From an uncultured Parvularculaceae bacterium (GTDB lineage Bacteria; Pseudomonadota; Alphaproteobacteria; Caulobacterales; Parvularculaceae), in NCBI GenBank assembly GCA_913055785.1, contig CAJXLJ010000014.1, positions 1 through 62,371 on the forward strand: a DNA stretch of 62,371 nt, written 5' to 3'. The notes beneath the pieces were generated by a model. That model made no database searches and was not told the origin of the DNA. It saw only the letters and a list, made by a program, of their open reading frames with translations. Positions 16,987 to 25,808 of the stretch are shown piece after piece. Every line of letters starts with the position of its first letter. Position 1 is the stretch's first letter. Both the position numbers and the translations under genes were made by a program.

Positions 16987-17943
16987 TCAGGACTCTTTCG
17001 GCCAGCGCCGGTGCAGCCAGAGCCACTGGCCGGGTCTTGCGCGAATGTCGCGCTCTAAAAACTCGTTGATCTTGATGGTGAGCGCCTCGACATCGGCGAC
17101 AAGATCGCCGGTTCGTTCGAACGGGATCGGGTCGTTCACCGTCACCTTGAAATAGGCGCCGTCCAGTCGCTCATTTGAAATCGGCACCACGGGCAGGTTG
17201 AAACGAACGGCGAGACGCGCGGCCGCCGGCGCGGTCATCGCCATGCGCCCCATAAACGGAACGGGGATACCGCCGGTATTGAGTTTCTGGTCGGCGAGGA
17301 TGGCGACGGAATAGCCGTCTTTTAAAAGGTCGATGAGCGGGCGTGCGCCGGCCATGCCCTTCGGTATTTGCCGGCGGGTCGCGGCGTCGCCGCGTTTTTT
17401 GATGATCATCTCATCGACTAACGGGTTATTGAGCGCGCGGTAGATAACGCCGAATTTGAGCCCCAGCTCCCGCGCGTTGATGCCGGTGACTTCCCAGTTG
17501 GCGAAATGTCCGGTGACGAAAATCGCCCGGGCGGGGCCTCCAGGATTCCAAATATGCGTGATGCGGTCCACCCCTTCGCAAACAATGCGCGGGTCGTCGC
17601 CGAAATTCGAGAGCTTGTCCAAATGCGCGTATTCGGCGCCGGTGCGGCCGAGATTTTCGTAAACCTCCTTGAGCGTTTCACTGATTTTCTCTTCGCTCCA
17701 GTCCGGGAAGACGCGGCGCAGATTGTCCTCGCCGCGCTTTGTAAGGCTGCGCAGTTTCGGTCCGATGAAGCGCGAAAAGCGCCCCGACAGCGCCGACGCG
17801 CGGTCGAGCCCCAGCAGGCGGAAAAACCTGAGCATCGCGACGACCAGCGCATATTCGATCCGGTGAGCGAGCGTGATCGGCCGGTTCGACCGGCGTTCGG
17901 GCAGGGGATAGTCGGGATCGTCGACGGGTGCGGCTTCAGACAT
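16987..17943 (-). CDS. Lipid A biosynthesis late acyltransferase (LpxL/HtrB family)
   Basis: Membrane-associated acyltransferase, about 318 aa from the ATG at 17943 (MSEAAPVDDPDYPLPERR); the longer frame would run into lpxK. The catalytic HxxxxE motif is in FVTGHFANWEVTG. Further family blocks are KRGDAATRRQIPKGM and ILADQKLNTGGIPVPFMG. It adds a secondary acyl chain to Kdo2-lipid IVA. The gene follows lpxK by 11 bp at the end of the waaA-lpxK-lpxL run and faces the Kazal gene with a 3-bp gap between stops. LpxL or LpxM type cannot be told. Confidence 0.9.
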   Translation of the reverse strand: MSEAAPVDDPDYPLPERRSNRPITLAHRIEYALVVAMLRFFRLLGLDRASALSGRFSRFIGPKLRSLTKRGEDNLRRVFPDWSEEKISETLKEVYENLGRTGAEYAHLDKLSNFGDDPRIVCEGVDRITHIWNPGGPARAIFVTGHFANWEVTGINARELGLKFGVIYRALNNPLVDEMIIKKRGDAATRRQIPKGMAGARPLIDLLKDGYSVAILADQKLNTGGIPVPFMGRMAMTAPAAARLAVRFNLPVVPISNERLDGAYFKVTVNDPIPFERTGDLVADVEALTIKINEFLERDIRARPGQWLWLHRRWPKES

Positions 17944-17954
17944 TCGGCGTTCGG

Positions 17955-18950
17955 TCAGGGCTGTGCGTTGCGGCGGTCGATAGCAGAAAGAACGGCGCCG
18001 GTCAGGAGGGCGGGATTGTTGATGCGCATCGCCACGGGCAGGGTCAGCGTCGTCTCCGCACATCGCGCCGGCAGCCGAACATGGTCCTTTTCTGTAGTGA
18101 TCAGCGGCGCATTCCGCGAGGCGGCTCGTTTTTCAAGGACGGCGATATCCTGATCCGTATAGGCGTGATGATCGGGGAAGGCGGCGCGATCGGCGATCTC
18201 AAATCCCGCCGTTTCCAGCGTGTAGAAAAATTTCTGAGGATCGCCGATGCCGCAAAAGGCGACGACGCGGTGTGCCTCCGGCGGGTTCGCCGGTTCGAGC
18301 CAGGCGGCGAAGGGCGATCCGTTCTCTTCCGCCGCGCGCGCTGCACGGTTCTCGTCGCGGCCAACGTAAACGATGAGATCGGCCCGCGCCCTGGCGCGCG
18401 CCATCGGCTCGCGCATCGGTCCCGCCGGAAAGACGGCGCCGCTCCCGGAAGGCCGGCGCGCATTGACAAGAAGAATGGAGACGGTCTTTTCGATTGTCGG
18501 GTTCTGGTAACCGTCGTCCATGATGATCAGGTCCGCGCCGTCTTTCGCTGCGGCCGCCGCGCCGTCGGGCCGGTTTTTCGATACATAGACCGGCGCCGAC
18601 CGGGCGAGCAGCAGCGCTTCGTCGCCGACGTCGTTTGCATTATGCCAAGCCGGATCGACTTTAACCGGCGCCGCGCCCGCCGTTCCGCCATAACCGCGTG
18701 TCAGGAAAACAGGGTTGCGCTCTTCGGCTTTCAACAAGGTGCAAAGCGCAATTGCGAAAGGCGTCTTGCCGACGCCGCCCAGCGTCGCGTTGCCGACGCA
18801 GATAATCGGAACCGGCGCCGGCGCAGGGTTCGACAAATGCGCGCGCAACTGCTGGCCGAGATCGTAAAGCGCTGCAAATGGCGACAGCCCCAGGGCGACG
18901 GCGCGGGCGGCGATGGTCTCTTCGCGCCAGAACCATGGTTCGCGCATCAC
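17955..18950 (-). CDS. lpxK: Tetraacyldisaccharide 4'-kinase
   Basis: Phosphorylates the 4' position of the lipid A disaccharide in the inner membrane. It is 331 aa, normal length. The N-terminus REPWFWREETIAARAVALGL and the P-loop region ICVGNATLGGVGKTPFAIAL are characteristic, followed by LTRGYGG and LIIMDDGYQNPTIEK, the conserved DDGxQ acid motif. The start codon overlaps the waaA stop by 4 bp. Part of the lipid A / Kdo operon on the minus strand. Confidence 0.96.
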   Translation of the reverse strand: MMREPWFWREETIAARAVALGLSPFAALYDLGQQLRAHLSNPAPAPVPIICVGNATLGGVGKTPFAIALCTLLKAEERNPVFLTRGYGGTAGAAPVKVDPAWHNANDVGDEALLLARSAPVYVSKNRPDGAAAAAKDGADLIIMDDGYQNPTIEKTVSILLVNARRPSGSGAVFPAGPMREPMARARARADLIVYVGRDENRAARAAEENGSPFAAWLEPANPPEAHRVVAFCGIGDPQKFFYTLETAGFEIADRAAFPDHHAYTDQDIAVLEKRAASRNAPLITTEKDHVRLPARCAETTLTLPVAMRINNPALLTGAVLSAIDRRNAQP

Positions 18951-20251
18951 GGAGCATCCGCCTCGGCGGGGAATTTTTCAAGCAGCGTATCGCAGATGTC
19001 GGCGAGTGTTTTTTCCGCGTTGCGTTCGGCGCTCTCGCGGGCGGCGTCAACGACGGCGGCCCGGGTCTTGGAATCAGCGAACAATCGGCGGATTGCGGCG
19101 GCGAGCTCGCGCTCGTTTCGGACAAGCGCCGCGCCGCCCGCTTCGCGCATCAGCTGATAGGTTTCAACGAAATTGAACGTATGCGGACCGTGAAGGATTG
19201 CCGCACCGAGCCGCGCCGGCTCAAGCGGATTATGCCCGCCTTTCGGCGTAATGCTGCCGCCGACAAAGGCGGTGTCGGCGAGGCGGTAAAAGACGCCAAG
19301 TTCGCCCAGCGTGTCGGCGATATAGACTTCCGTTTCCGGCGTGATCGGGGCGCCCTGCGAACGGCGGGCGTAGGCGAGGCCGCGCTCGCGGGCGAGGTCT
19401 TCCACCTCTTCGCCGCGTCCCGGATGGCGCGGCGCGATGACCGTCAACAGGTCGGGAAAGTCCGATTTCAACAATGCGCGCGCATCGAGCGCGATTTCTT
19501 CTTCGCCCGGATGCGTGCTTGCGGCCAGCCAGAACGGACGGTCGCCGATCATCGCGCGGAGATTTTCGACTTCCTTTTCATCGGCGGGGAGCGGCGGCGC
19601 GGCGTTTTTAAGGTTGCCGAACATCTCGACCGGTCTTCCCGACAACGTCATCAGCCGGTCCGCATTCTGATAATCCTGCGCGATAATCATATCGAACGCC
19701 GAGAGAATATATTTGATCGTGTTGGGCTGGCGTTTCCAGTCCTCGAAGGAGCGGGGCGACACCCGTCCGTTGACGATCGCCATGAAGCGCGTCTTCTGGC
19801 GGGCGGCGAGAATGAGATTGGGCCAGAATTCCGATTCCACGAAAAACGCCGCTTCAGGACGCCAGTGATCGAGAAATGCGCGCACGAAATCCGGATGATC
19901 GAGCGGGATATATTGATGAAAGGCGCCCTCGGGCAGTCGCTCGGCCATCAGCTTCGCCGACGTGACCGTGCCCGTGGTGATCAGGAAAGCGTAATCCGGC
20001 AAGGCGCGCTGCAGACGCTTGACCAGCGGAATGACCGAAAGCGATTCGCCGACGCTCGCGCCGTGTATCCACAAGAGCGGGCCCGCCGGACGTTCGCGTT
20101 GCGCCAGGCCGCGACGTTCCCCTATCCGCTCGGGATCTTCCTTGCCGGCGCGCATGCGGCGGTTGAGGGTGAACGCCGCAACCGGTTCCGCCGCGCGGCT
20201 GAGCGCGCGGTAGATTTTCAGGGCGAGCGGTTCGCGTAAAGTCGATGTCAT
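18947..20251 (-). CDS. waaA: 3-deoxy-D-manno-octulosonic acid transferase
   Basis: Kdo transferase (434 aa) that adds Kdo to lipid IVA at the inner membrane. There is an N-terminal amphipathic segment (REPLALKIYRALSRAAEPVA). Family blocks include LLWIHGASVGESLSVIPLVK, the FFVESEFWPNLILAARQK region and LAASTHPGEEEIALDARALL. The C-terminal AFVGGSITPKGGHNPLEPAR is the strongly conserved donor-site signature. It lies 15 bp downstream of the DUF374 acyltransferase-like gene and overlaps lpxK. Mono- or bifunctional activity cannot be read from sequence. Confidence 0.96.
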   Translation of the reverse strand: MTSTLREPLALKIYRALSRAAEPVAAFTLNRRMRAGKEDPERIGERRGLAQRERPAGPLLWIHGASVGESLSVIPLVKRLQRALPDYAFLITTGTVTSAKLMAERLPEGAFHQYIPLDHPDFVRAFLDHWRPEAAFFVESEFWPNLILAARQKTRFMAIVNGRVSPRSFEDWKRQPNTIKYILSAFDMIIAQDYQNADRLMTLSGRPVEMFGNLKNAAPPLPADEKEVENLRAMIGDRPFWLAASTHPGEEEIALDARALLKSDFPDLLTVIAPRHPGRGEEVEDLARERGLAYARRSQGAPITPETEVYIADTLGELGVFYRLADTAFVGGSITPKGGHNPLEPARLGAAILHGPHTFNFVETYQLMREAGGAALVRNERELAAAIRRLFADSKTRAAVVDAARESAERNAEKTLADICDTLLEKFPAEADAP

Positions 20252-20266
20252 GAGATATCCGCGCCG

Positions 20267-20986
20267 TCAGCCCTGATTGTCCGGCGTATCGCTGCGGCCC
20301 GCAAGGGCGTCCGCCTGCTCAGTAGCCTCGCAAAGGCCTTTTTCCAAGGCTTCGCGGGCTTTCTTCACCGTTTCAAAGTCGGCGTCCGCCGGCACCCGGA
20401 TCGGGGCGAGGCCGACCTGCACGCCGCGGGAGAAGGGCCCCGGCAACAAGAACCGGTCCCATGTGCCGAGACGGCGTCCGCGCGACATGGAGTTTGCGCC
20501 GGGTATAATCGGCGCGCCTGAAAACTGCGCAAGTTTGATGACGCCGATATGAACCTTTTCTGCGGGACCGCGCGGCCCGTCAGGGGTGACGCCGACCACA
20601 TGACCGTCCTTGAGCGCTGCGAGCATCTGGGCGATCGCTGAAGCGCCTTGCTTGTTCTTTTCTGGCTTGTTCGGATTGGCGGCCGATCCGCGGATGAATT
20701 CGATATCGTAGTCCTTGACGGCTTTCGTGATGATCTCGCCGTCGCGGTGGTTGGAGATCAGCATGAAGACCCGCTGGTCGGTGAGCCGCCTGATGGTGCT
20801 CGCCATCATCAGGCGTCCGTGCCAGAAGGTGACGATGACGCCCTTGCCGTCGGCGGCCGCGGCGTCGAAATTCTCTTTTCCGACCACCGTCCAGCGCGCG
20901 GTCCTGTCGACGAGCCGGATATAGGCGCCGATGAGGAAGCCGGCGATATTGCCGACGAAGGCGCTGCGGGCGAGACGTTTGAACAT
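20267..20986 (-). CDS. DUF374 lysophospholipid-acyltransferase-like protein
   Basis: About 239 aa from the ATG at 20986 (MFKRLARSAFVGNIAGFLIG). A longer start at 21088 would leave only 2 bp to the divergent msbA start. An N-terminal hydrophobic segment precedes the acyltransferase-type block VIVTFWHGRLMMAS. The conserved core is MLISNHRDGEIITKAV then VVGVTPDGPRGPAEKVHIG, the DUF374 signature. DUF374 proteins typically accompany waaA in alphaproteobacteria and are thought to act in lipid A or envelope lipid modification, though the reaction is not settled. First gene of the waaA-lpxK-lpxL run. Confidence 0.88.
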   Translation of the reverse strand: MFKRLARSAFVGNIAGFLIGAYIRLVDRTARWTVVGKENFDAAAADGKGVIVTFWHGRLMMASTIRRLTDQRVFMLISNHRDGEIITKAVKDYDIEFIRGSAANPNKPEKNKQGASAIAQMLAALKDGHVVGVTPDGPRGPAEKVHIGVIKLAQFSGAPIIPGANSMSRGRRLGTWDRFLLPGPFSRGVQVGLAPIRVPADADFETVKKAREALEKGLCEATEQADALAGRSDTPDNQG

Positions 20987-21090
20987 GGGCGAGGGGGTTC
21001 CCCATTTCTGAAGCGGCGTCAATAGCTTGCTTGATAGGGCGGCGCCGTCGATGCTAGGCCGGTCTTCACCAGCCGCCCGGGAGCCCATTC

Positions 21091-22896
21091 TTGGACACGA
21101 CTCATAAGCCTCGAACGAGCCTCGACGCCGGTTCGGGCGGCGCGCCGACCCTGAAGCTCGCGGGCAGGCTGTGGCGGGACTATTTCTCCCGCTACTGGCC
21201 GCGGCTCGCGCTCTCGCTCGTCGCCATGGCGATTTATGCGGGCTCGGCGAGTTTGATCCCGATCGGGGTCGAGTGGATCAACGCCGGATTTCTCGGCGGC
21301 AGCGAGCGGTTCTCGCCGACCCTCAACCAGGTGCTTGTCATGGGGCCGCTCTTCGTCATCGGCCTCGGCGCCGTTCATGCGGGCGCCCAGTATTTCCAGA
21401 CGCGGCTCTCGGCGGGGGCGTCGCTGTCGACCCTGCGCGATATCCAGAACGACATGTTCGCAAGCCTGATGGCGATGGACTTCGCGCAGCAGCGGCGGGA
21501 AGTTTCCGGCCAGATCATGTCGCGCTTTACGAACGATGTCGGTCTCATTCGCGATACGCTGAACCGGTTTTCCATGGCCATGCGCGACGGGCTGACGCTG
21601 ATCGGCCTGTGCGGGATGATGATCTATTACGACTGGGCGCTGTTCCTGATCGTTCTCCTGATTTATCCGCTGATCGGGTTTCCGGTTTCGAAGATCGGCA
21701 GGGTCCTGCGCAAGGCGTCGTCGCGCGCGCAGTCGCAGGCCGGCGACATCACCGCGATGGTCGGCGAAACGCTTGCCGGCGCGCGCATGGTGAAGTCCTA
21801 TCAGCTCGAACCGCTGGAGCGGACCCGCGCCGCCGACGCCTTCGACGACCGCCTGCGCATCCTCAAGAAAATGGCCTACACGCGCGCGCTCAACGAGCCG
21901 CTGATTTTTTTTGCCGGGTCGGTCGCGCTCGCGGTGGTGGTCGCCGTGGTCGCCATGAGAATTTCGTCCGGGGCTTTGTCGGTGACCGAGTTTATCGGTT
22001 TCATCATCGCGCTCTTGTTGATGTCGCAGCCGGCGCGCGCGCTCGGCACCTTGAATGCGGTGATGCAGGAAGGCTTCGGCGCTTTCGAGCGCGTGCTCGC
22101 CCTGATCGATGCGAAGCCGACGATCCGCAATGCGGACGGCGCCGCCGATCTTGCGCCCGGTCCCGGCGCGATCCGCATCGAGAATGTGCGCTTCGCCTAC
22201 GAGACCGCCTCGGGAACCACGCGCGCCCTCGATGACGTGTCGCTGGAAATCCCGGCGGGCAAGATGGTGGCGCTGGTCGGCGAGTCCGGTTCCGGCAAAT
22301 CGACGCTGATGAACCTGCTGCCGCGATTGTATGAGCCGGAAGAGGGGCGCATCCTCATCGACGGTCAGGATATCGCGAAGGCGACGATCAGAAGCCTGCG
22401 CGCGCGCATCGCGCTCGTGACGCAGGAGGCGGTCGTCTATAATATGTCCGCGCTTGAAAACATCGCCTTCGGGCGGCCCGGCGCTTCCCGTCCGGAAATC
22501 ATCAAGGCGGCGACCGACGCGGCGGCGAACGACTTCATCAGCCTCCTGCCCAAAGCCTATGATACGCCGCTCGGCGAAGGCGGCGCCAATTTGTCCGGCG
22601 GTCAGCGCCAGCGCATCGCGCTTGCAAGGGCGTTTTTGAAAGACGCGCCGATCCTGTTGCTTGACGAGGCGACCTCGGCGCTCGATGCGGAAAGCGAAAC
22701 CAAAATCCAGGAAGCGTTAAAGCGCCTGACGGCGGGCCGTACGACGCTGGTGATCGCGCACCGGCTTTCGACGGTGAAGGATGCGGACCTGATCGCCGTA
22801 ATGGACAAGGGCCGCATTATCGAAACCGGCAAACATGACGAGCTGATGGCGAAAGGCGGCGCCTATGCGCGCCAGGCTGAGTTGCAGCTCGTTTGA
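21091..22896 (+). CDS. msbA: MsbA-type lipid A / multidrug ABC exporter
   Basis: Half-size ABC exporter of 601 aa. There is an N-terminal six-helix membrane domain (about 30-320) and a C-terminal ATPase. Walker A is GESGSGKST, the signature is NLSGGQRQRIALARAF, Walker B is PILLLDEATSALD and the switch His is in VIAHRLSTVKDAD. The start is a TTG at 21091 with no strong ribosome-binding site; no ATG earlier than the membrane domain fits better. Given the facing lipid A operon, flipping of lipid A core across the inner membrane is the likely job. A multidrug exporter is the alternative. Confidence 0.92.
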   Translation: MDTTHKPRTSLDAGSGGAPTLKLAGRLWRDYFSRYWPRLALSLVAMAIYAGSASLIPIGVEWINAGFLGGSERFSPTLNQVLVMGPLFVIGLGAVHAGAQYFQTRLSAGASLSTLRDIQNDMFASLMAMDFAQQRREVSGQIMSRFTNDVGLIRDTLNRFSMAMRDGLTLIGLCGMMIYYDWALFLIVLLIYPLIGFPVSKIGRVLRKASSRAQSQAGDITAMVGETLAGARMVKSYQLEPLERTRAADAFDDRLRILKKMAYTRALNEPLIFFAGSVALAVVVAVVAMRISSGALSVTEFIGFIIALLLMSQPARALGTLNAVMQEGFGAFERVLALIDAKPTIRNADGAADLAPGPGAIRIENVRFAYETASGTTRALDDVSLEIPAGKMVALVGESGSGKSTLMNLLPRLYEPEEGRILIDGQDIAKATIRSLRARIALVTQEAVVYNMSALENIAFGRPGASRPEIIKAATDAAANDFISLLPKAYDTPLGEGGANLSGGQRQRIALARAFLKDAPILLLDEATSALDAESETKIQEALKRLTAGRTTLVIAHRLSTVKDADLIAVMDKGRIIETGKHDELMAKGGAYARQAELQLV

Positions 22897-22897
22897 A

Positions 22898-23602
22898 CTA
22901 CTCCCGCCTCAAAATTCGCTCCGTCAGAAAATCGCCCCAGCCGGTGCTGTGGAACTGTTCTTTCGCCGCCGCGGGGTCGTAGACTTCATCGACCCACTCA
23001 AAAAAATCCTCGACCGAGGACAGCGACTTGCCGTTCGCTTTTGCGTAGTCAATGAACTGTTCCAGCGCAAAGTCGATGACGCCGGTCTTGCCCTGCCGCA
23101 CATGACCGTAACGGAACGAAAGCTGTTCCAGCGCATCGTCGAAAGCGACGCCTTCACGGAAGAACATATATAGCGCCGACATCAAACCGGCCCGATCGGC
23201 GCCGGACTTACAGTGCATCACCGCCGGATAAGTGATTTCATCGAACAGCTTGCGGGCTGCATGCAGTATCTCTTTTGTCGGCGCTTCTCGTGAAAACGTC
23301 TTGAAAGTAATGAAATGCAGGCCCAGGCGTTCGCACGCTTCTTCCTCAAGATAAAGAAAGCCGCTTGGCTTTTCGCCACGCAGGTTGATGACAGTTTTGA
23401 CGCCCTTTGCCGCCCAATTTTTTAAGTGACGGGGAGAGGGTTGGTAAGTGCGCCACATCTTGCCGGGCGCGATCTCATGAGAGTTGTCGTAGAAAAACCG
23501 CAAAATGCCGTGATCCGTGAACAGCAAGTGGCGCCATGCGCGCCTTCTGCCGGGCGGCGTTTCAAGATCGTCACGTGTCCATGTCGGGTTCGAGCGTTTC
23601 AT
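22898..23602 (-). CDS. Dual-specificity / tyrosine-phosphatase family protein
   Basis: 234 aa protein with the phosphatase signature HCKSGADRAGLMSALYMFF (CX5R, nucleophile Cys and phosphate-binding Arg both present). An upstream KNWAAKGVKTVINLRGEKPSGFL segment resembles the DSP fold. An N-terminal region rich in basic and aromatic residues (TPPGRRRAWRHLLFTDHGILRFFYDN) could bind membrane or lipid. Substrate unknown: protein phosphotyrosine, phosphoinositide or a lipid phosphate are all possible for this subgroup. It faces msbA with one base between their stops and follows the helical-repeat gene by 35 bp. Confidence 0.85.
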   Translation of the reverse strand: MKRSNPTWTRDDLETPPGRRRAWRHLLFTDHGILRFFYDNSHEIAPGKMWRTYQPSPRHLKNWAAKGVKTVINLRGEKPSGFLYLEEEACERLGLHFITFKTFSREAPTKEILHAARKLFDEITYPAVMHCKSGADRAGLMSALYMFFREGVAFDDALEQLSFRYGHVRQGKTGVIDFALEQFIDYAKANGKSLSSVEDFFEWVDEVYDPAAAKEQFHSTGWGDFLTERILRRE

Positions 23603-23637
23603 TTCAGACTGGAAGCGATGGGCGATGCAAAAGACTG

Positions 23638-24156
23638 TTACCGGTTTCGCTCGATATTGCCAGCGCGCGCCCGCACGGATGCTGCGGAGTCGTTTTGGGC
23701 TGCTTTTAAAGCCCTGTCGGCGATTGCCTTTAGTGCTTTGTCAGCAACCGCAACGGCGCAAAGCGCATCGACCGACCACGCGCGCAAGAACGGCCTTTCA
23801 TGCTTTAATAGCGGCTTCAACCATTTCGCGAGTGCTTGCGCTTGGCTCGCGGTCAGTTCCAGCTTGCCGATGACTTGGCAGATATGGAGTTGTGCAGGCC
23901 AGCTGCTTGTTTTCGGCGCCGCGGAAACGAGGCGCGCCGTTTCCTTCCGGGTAAGGACGCCGCCATCATCGATATGCGCTTTGAGTATCCAGGTTGCGCC
24001 GTCTGCGACAGCCGGGCTTTTGTCTGCGCAAAGCGTCAGGAGGTCGTTGAAAAAAGACTTATTCGCTTTGTGGCGCGCAGCGGTTTCCGACAACAGGCTA
24101 ACCGCTTTGCCGTCAAATCGTACAAGTTCGGCTCTGAGCTGTTCGAGCAGGCTCAT
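23638..24156 (-). CDS. Hypothetical alpha-helical (HEAT-like) protein
   Basis: 172 aa, no signal or membrane helix. The whole chain is predicted helical by eye, with spaced Ala/Leu/Trp blocks (SPAVADGATWILKAHIDD, QALAKWLKPLLKHERPFLRAW, DKALKAIADRALKAAQNDS) that resemble irregular HEAT-like repeats. I do not recognise a named family. It lies 7 bp after DUF4170 in the pmbA-DUF4170 run, suggesting co-expression. A protein-binding scaffold is a guess. Confidence 0.7.
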   Translation of the reverse strand: MSLLEQLRAELVRFDGKAVSLLSETAARHKANKSFFNDLLTLCADKSPAVADGATWILKAHIDDGGVLTRKETARLVSAAPKTSSWPAQLHICQVIGKLELTASQAQALAKWLKPLLKHERPFLRAWSVDALCAVAVADKALKAIADRALKAAQNDSAASVRARAGNIERNR

Positions 24157-24163
24157 TCAAGGA

Positions 24164-24400
24164 TTAGAATTTTCCGTCGCCGTCGGGATCGAGCAGGCGG
24201 TGCATATGTACTATGAAATACCGCATATGTGCGTTGTCGACCGTTTGCTGCGCCTTGGCGCGCCAGGCTTTCTCGGCCGACGCGTAATCCGGATAGACGC
24301 CGACGATGTCGAGATCGTTGAGGTCTCGGAACTTCACCTCTTCGAGATTGTCGAGTTCGCCGCCGAAGACGAGATGCAGGAGTTGTTTATCGTCGGACAT
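24164..24400 (-). CDS. DUF4170 family protein
   Basis: 78 aa. HLVFGGELDNLEEVKFRD, then VGVYPDYASAEKAWRAKAQQTVDNA and RYFIVHMHRLLDPD make up the DUF4170 fold, a small alphaproteobacterial family usually next to pmbA, cysQ and lipid A genes. The function is unknown. Here it sits 14 bp after pmbA with no cysQ between them, which differs from the arrangement I recall in related genomes. Confidence 0.88.
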   Translation of the reverse strand: MSDDKQLLHLVFGGELDNLEEVKFRDLNDLDIVGVYPDYASAEKAWRAKAQQTVDNAHMRYFIVHMHRLLDPDGDGKF

Positions 24401-24414
24401 GGATATCTCCAGTT

Positions 24415-25758
24415 CTAGTCGCCGGCGATGGTCATCGCCGGGATCAACAGGCTCGGCGCGTTTGTCGCGCCGCGAAATTCAAGATCATTTGCGGGGATAA
24501 GGCTGGCGTACATTTCAAGGAGATTGCCAGCGATGGTGATTTCGCTCACCGGATAGGCGATTTCGCCGTTTTCGAACCAGAAGCCGGAGCAGCCGACGGA
24601 ATAATCGCCGGTGTTGGCGTTCACCTGCGGGCCGAACATGTCGGTGAGGAATAGGCCTTCGCCAGCGTCTTTCATCATGCTGTCGAGCGAGGCCTCGCCC
24701 GCTTCTAGATAGAGATTGGTCGACCCGGCGCCCGGCGCGCCGCCGGTTCCGCGCGACGCGCGGGCGTTCGATTCGAGACCCAACTGAATGGCGTGGCTGC
24801 AGTTCATCAGCCAGTCGGTGAGGACGCCGCCTTTGATGAGATCGATGCGGGCGTTGGCGAGGCCTTCGCCGTCAAAAGGCCGCGAGCTCGCGCCGCGCGC
24901 AATGTGCGGGTCATCGATAATGTTGATCGCATCGGTGAAAATCTTCTCGCCTTTTTTTGTTTTCAGAAAGCTGACGCCGCGGGCGATGGCCGCGCCGTTC
25001 ACGGCACCCGCAAGATGCGACAGGAGCGATGCGGAAAGCCGGTTGTCATATATCACCGGCGCGGTGCGGCTTTTGATCTTCTTCGGCGACAGCCGCCGCA
25101 CCGTGCGCTCGCCGGCGCTTTTGCCGACTGCGGCGGCGGATTTCATGTCCGAAAGATGCGTTTTCGAATCGTAATCGTAATCCCGCTCCATGCCGCTTTC
25201 GTCCTGGGCGAGAACGCTCACGGAAACGGAATGATGGGAGCCGCCGGATTGACCGAAAAAGCCGTGGCTCGTCGCGAACCATTTTGAGCCTTCGCCATAA
25301 CTCGCGCCGGCGCCGGAGGAGTTGACGACGCCTTCGACGGCGAGAGCCGCCGCCTCGCACTCGCTTGCCCTGGCTTTAAGGTCTTCGGTGGTCGGCTCGG
25401 CGAAGTCTCCGAGATCGAGATCCTTGAAGGGCGGTTTTGAGAGCCGCTCGGCTGGCGCGAGCCCGCAATAGGGGTCTTCCGGAGCAGCCTTTGCCATGGC
25501 AGCGCAGCGCTCCGCGAGTTCTTTCAGCGATTGCCTAGAGTGATCGGTGGTCGACACGCTCGCCTGACGCTTGCCGACGAGAACCCTCAGGCCGAGATCG
25601 GCGCTCTCGGAGCGCTCGACGTCTTCGAGATTTCCCATACGCCAGGAAACGCCGTGCGAGACCGAATTATAGAGAACGGCGTCGGCAGCTTCCGCGCCTG
25701 CGGCTTTCGCGTCGGCGAGAAGGGTTTCGAGAATCTGTTCAGCGTTTTTGGTGTCCAT
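24415..25758 (-). CDS. pmbA: TldD/PmbA-family metallopeptidase subunit
   Basis: 447 aa from the ATG at 25758 (MDTKNAEQILETLLADAKA); the frame remains open 86 codons further but that part is an antisense shadow of the GST gene. PmbA/TldE is the non-zinc partner of TldD in a heterodimeric protease that degrades peptides and unfolded proteins. Family blocks: WRMGNLEDVERSESADLGLR, KWFATSHGFFGQSGGSHHSV, SRPFDGEGLANARIDLIKGG and VNANTGDYSVGCSGFWFENG. TldD is not in this window. Preceded by GST (gap 50 bp) and followed by DUF4170. Confidence 0.93.
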   Translation of the reverse strand: MDTKNAEQILETLLADAKAAGAEAADAVLYNSVSHGVSWRMGNLEDVERSESADLGLRVLVGKRQASVSTTDHSRQSLKELAERCAAMAKAAPEDPYCGLAPAERLSKPPFKDLDLGDFAEPTTEDLKARASECEAAALAVEGVVNSSGAGASYGEGSKWFATSHGFFGQSGGSHHSVSVSVLAQDESGMERDYDYDSKTHLSDMKSAAAVGKSAGERTVRRLSPKKIKSRTAPVIYDNRLSASLLSHLAGAVNGAAIARGVSFLKTKKGEKIFTDAINIIDDPHIARGASSRPFDGEGLANARIDLIKGGVLTDWLMNCSHAIQLGLESNARASRGTGGAPGAGSTNLYLEAGEASLDSMMKDAGEGLFLTDMFGPQVNANTGDYSVGCSGFWFENGEIAYPVSEITIAGNLLEMYASLIPANDLEFRGATNAPSLLIPAMTIAGD

Positions 25759-25808
25759 GGGCCGGGGGATAGAGGCTCCGCCGCGCGGGCGCAAGCTCGC
25801 CGGGACCG

